Source: Paludicola sp. MB14-C6 (lineage in GTDB: Bacteria > Bacillota > Clostridia > Oscillospirales > Ruminococcaceae). From it: a stretch of 64,000 nt of DNA. Positions 62,091 to 64,000 of the stretch are shown here, piece after piece. Position numbers and translations under genes: made by a program. The notes beneath the pieces are model-generated. The model did not search any database, had not been told where the DNA came from, and saw only the letters and a list, made by a program, of their open reading frames with translations. The DNA lies in NCBI RefSeq assembly GCF_030908625.1, contig NZ_CP133133.1, forward strand, positions 1,550,001 through 1,614,000, given 5' to 3'. Every line of letters begins with the position of its first letter. Position 1 is the stretch's first letter.

Positions 62091-62609
62091 ATGTCAAGAG
62101 AAGAAATAACTGCTTCTGTAGAACAAAGTCTGCTTGCACAATTTAATGCAGAAACAGAAACAGACCAAAACGTTGAAAAGTATCTTACTTTTATTGTTGA
62201 TGAACAGCTTTATACTGTACCAAGTAACCAAGTAATTGAGATTATTGGAATGCAGCCGGTAACATATATGCCGGGTGTTGCAGAGTTTATTAAGGGAGTA
62301 ATCAATATCAGAGGTAAGGTAGTGCCTTTAATTGAATTACAAAAGCGGTTGAGAAATACTTCTTCTGAATATACAAGGGACACTTGTATTGTTGTAATAG
62401 ATATGGGCGATTATTATGTTGGCTTTATTGTAGATAAAGTATGTGATGTTACAGATGTAGCGGAATCAGAGATTAGTCCGGCTCCCAAGGTATCAAAAAA
62501 AGATAAGGATCATGATTTTGTTTCTGCAATCGCTAGATGTGAAAAGAGTGTTGCAATGATATTAGATTGCACAAAAGTTTTAGGTGTGAAAAAAGATCAG
62601 GCAGAATAG
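62091..62609 (+). CDS. cheW: Chemotaxis coupling protein CheW (first copy)
   Basis: Adaptor linking receptors to CheA. The 172-residue product has a single CheW SH3-like domain: KYLTFIVDEQLYTVPSNQVIEI, MPGVAEFIKGVINIRGKVVPLIEL (core GVINIRGKVVP) and VGFIVDKVCDV. It has an acidic N-terminal extension of about 30 residues. AAAGGA precedes the ATG. Confidence 0.95.
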   Translation: MSREEITASVEQSLLAQFNAETETDQNVEKYLTFIVDEQLYTVPSNQVIEIIGMQPVTYMPGVAEFIKGVINIRGKVVPLIELQKRLRNTSSEYTRDTCIVVIDMGDYYVGFIVDKVCDVTDVAESEISPAPKVSKKDKDHDFVSAIARCEKSVAMILDCTKVLGVKKDQAE

Positions 62610-62641
62610 AACGATTCTATTATTAAGAGAGAGGTCATTTT

Positions 62642-63115
62642 ATGGATATGCTTCAGAATGTAATGAGTGAAGAGAGTATAGAGATGGATTCAATTGAGAA
62701 TACCTTTCTTACCTTTTATGCCCATAAACTGAAATTCGGGATGCCAATTTCAAATGTAATACAAATTATTGAAATGCAAGAAATTACCCCCGTGCCTGAG
62801 TTCCCATCCTATACGAAAGGCGTTATCAACCTACGGGGCAATATTGTTTCTATTGTAGATTTATCGTTAAAATTATGCAATGAAGAAACACAATATGGCG
62901 AAAAAACATGTATTATCATAACACAAATAAACAATATTTTAGTAGGCTTCATTGTGGATGAAGTAGATGAAGTAAAAGAGATTGCAGCAGAAGATATTGT
63001 TTCACCAACTGAGCTTTCTGCTGAAGTGGATAATCAATATTTAATCGGAATTACGAAAACAGATAGCAAAGTAATGCTATTAATTGACATAAAGAGTTTA
63101 TTGACAGAGAGATAA
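62642..63115 (+). CDS. cheW: Chemotaxis coupling protein CheW (second copy)
   Basis: The 157-residue product has the same domain: TFYAHKLKFGMPISNVIQII, GVINLRGNIVSIVDL and VGFIVDEVDEV. It is about 35-40% alike to the first copy by eye. Two adjacent CheW genes suggest receptor-class specialisation. AGAGAGG precedes the ATG; the chemoreceptor gene follows 40 bases later. Confidence 0.94.
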   Translation: MDMLQNVMSEESIEMDSIENTFLTFYAHKLKFGMPISNVIQIIEMQEITPVPEFPSYTKGVINLRGNIVSIVDLSLKLCNEETQYGEKTCIIITQINNILVGFIVDEVDEVKEIAAEDIVSPTELSAEVDNQYLIGITKTDSKVMLLIDIKSLLTER

Positions 63116-63155
63116 TAAAAAGAGAAAAAGAAAGTTTAACGAGAAGGGGCCTTAT

Positions 63156-64000
63156 ATGAAAAAGTTTAACGTACATAGTCTTGGTTTTAAAATGCTTACA
63201 TACACAATCAGCCTTTTGGTTTTATCCATGTTAGTTGTAACCGCGGTATCTAATATATATTCTTATAATAGTACAATGAAATTATCAAAAGATAGTATGA
63301 GTGAATTAGCAAAAAGCGCAACCGCAAAAATCGGAGAAGAAATTAAAGGTTTAACGAATTTGGTTAGTAATGCCGCAAATGAAAGTGAAACGAGCAGTGA
63401 TAATGCTGAAAAAGAAGTTATAGATTATTTGAATCAATTGGCAGCCAGAGATGGCTTTGACTATATGCGACGTACTAATAAAGAGGGCATTAGTTATGAG
63501 TCTGGATCTAATGTAACTGACCGAGATTACTATATTGCTTGTAAATCTACAGGCAAGCCTTTCGTATCGGATCCACTTAAAGCAAAGGATACAGGGAAAA
63601 GTTATGTTATGATCTCGGCACCTATTTTGAAAAATAATGTTTTTGATGGTGTATTATATGGGGCCATATCATTAAAGTATTTTTCCGAAGCTGTAAGTGA
63701 AATTAGTATTGGAAAGACTGGCGGAGCATATATTATTGATAAATTGGGTACAACAATCGCAGATGCAGATTATTCAGTTGTAGAGAATGAAGAAAACTCA
63801 CAAGCTGCTGCAAAGACAGATAAAAGCCTAGTTAAACTAGCTACACTTGAGAAAAAAATGACAGAAGGTCAAACGGGGTTTGGTGAATATACTTATAAAT
63901 CCAATGAAAAGTTAATGGCATTCACTCCAATTAAAGGTTCAAACGGCTGGAGCCTTGGTGTGACATTAAATAAGAATGAGTTTTTTCAATCAACATACAA
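63156..64000 (+). CDS. Methyl-accepting chemotaxis protein, C-terminus off the edge
   Basis: The visible 281 residues start MKKFNVHSLGFKMLTY and have a first membrane helix at ~13-34 and a dCache-type periplasmic domain with the YMRRTNKEG, VTDRDYYIACKSTGKPFVSDP and GGAYIIDKLGTTIADADY features, then NGWSLGVTLNKNEF before the expected second helix. HAMP and signalling domains lie beyond 64000. It is cotranscribed with the cheW pair. The ligand is unknown. Confidence 0.93.
   Translation, partial: MKKFNVHSLGFKMLTYTISLLVLSMLVVTAVSNIYSYNSTMKLSKDSMSELAKSATAKIGEEIKGLTNLVSNAANESETSSDNAEKEVIDYLNQLAARDGFDYMRRTNKEGISYESGSNVTDRDYYIACKSTGKPFVSDPLKAKDTGKSYVMISAPILKNNVFDGVLYGAISLKYFSEAVSEISIGKTGGAYIIDKLGTTIADADYSVVENEENSQAAAKTDKSLVKLATLEKKMTEGQTGFGEYTYKSNEKLMAFTPIKGSNGWSLGVTLNKNEFFQSTY

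Noticed and set aside
1-64000. CRISPR array, tRNA or rRNA genes
   Set aside because: No regularly spaced repeats, cloverleaf-like clusters or rRNA-like GC-rich segments were noticed; a tRNAscan or CRISPR search was not possible.

Overview
The window reads as a chromosomal segment of a low-GC, spore-forming, motile member of the Firmicutes, most likely an anaerobic Clostridia species of the Oscillospiraceae/Ruminococcaceae type. The evidence is the AT-rich sequence, strong AGGAGG ribosome binding sites, T-box, TPP and THF riboswitches of Gram-positive type, an intact sigma-K gene, a type II fatty acid synthesis cluster fused to acetyl-CoA carboxylase genes, a glycyl-radical activase and a Gram-positive chemotaxis locus. 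No rRNA, tRNA, CRISPR array or prophage was seen. The only mobile DNA is a pair of insertion sequences at 32.6-34.9 kb.

Layout. 1-5.1 kb (minus): purine genes purE-purC-purF-like-prs-like-purM (purM runs off the left edge); the PurF-like protein lacks the N-terminal catalytic cysteine, and a structured leader with a terminator precedes purE. 5.5-11 kb: a zinc phospholipase C-like protein, a CofE-like F420 glutamate ligase homologue divergent from a LysR regulator, an SGNH hydrolase and two paralogous membrane proteins, one frameshifted. 11-21.8 kb (minus): shape, division and translation block: shikimate-kinase-like gene, maf, mreB-mreC-mreD-mrdA, a MinD-like ATPase, mgsA, then a T-box and hisS-aspS. 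21.9-30.7 kb: fatty acid synthesis, with fabD on the minus strand and fabH-fabG-fabF-accB-fabZ-accC-accD-accA-acpP on the plus strand. 30.7-32.6 kb: Mrp ATPase and a THF-riboswitch-controlled folate transporter.

32.6-37.5 kb: an IS200-type element and an IS1182-type element lie between folT and sigK. The IS1182-type element is flanked by two copies of a 24-bp palindrome that also encodes the end of sigK. An M23 peptidase with a WalR-type site follows. 38-48 kb: tex, pflA, a VanY-type carboxypeptidase, a GH9 glycosidase with an MFS transporter, an AEC permease, and NfeD plus SPFH membrane proteins. 48-53.4 kb: thiT under a TPP riboswitch, two small unknown proteins, rnhA, and the sulfur-transfer set nifS-iscU-mnmA.

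53.4-64 kb: signalling and motility: an HTH protein, a GGDEF protein, a membrane protein, cheB, cheR, cheA, then (plus strand) a FliK-like/FhlB-like pair, two cheW genes and a chemoreceptor running off the right edge. Sigma-D-type promoters can be read before the GGDEF gene, cheA and cheW, tying the region to one flagellar regulon.

The most unusual observations are the PurF-like protein without its nucleophile, the kinase-dead shikimate kinase homologue beside maf, the IS insertion at a palindrome ending sigK, the unclassified purE leader, the overlapping Asp/His specifier in the T-box, and the sigma-D promoter set. I saw no clearly novel multi-gene defence or mobile system.
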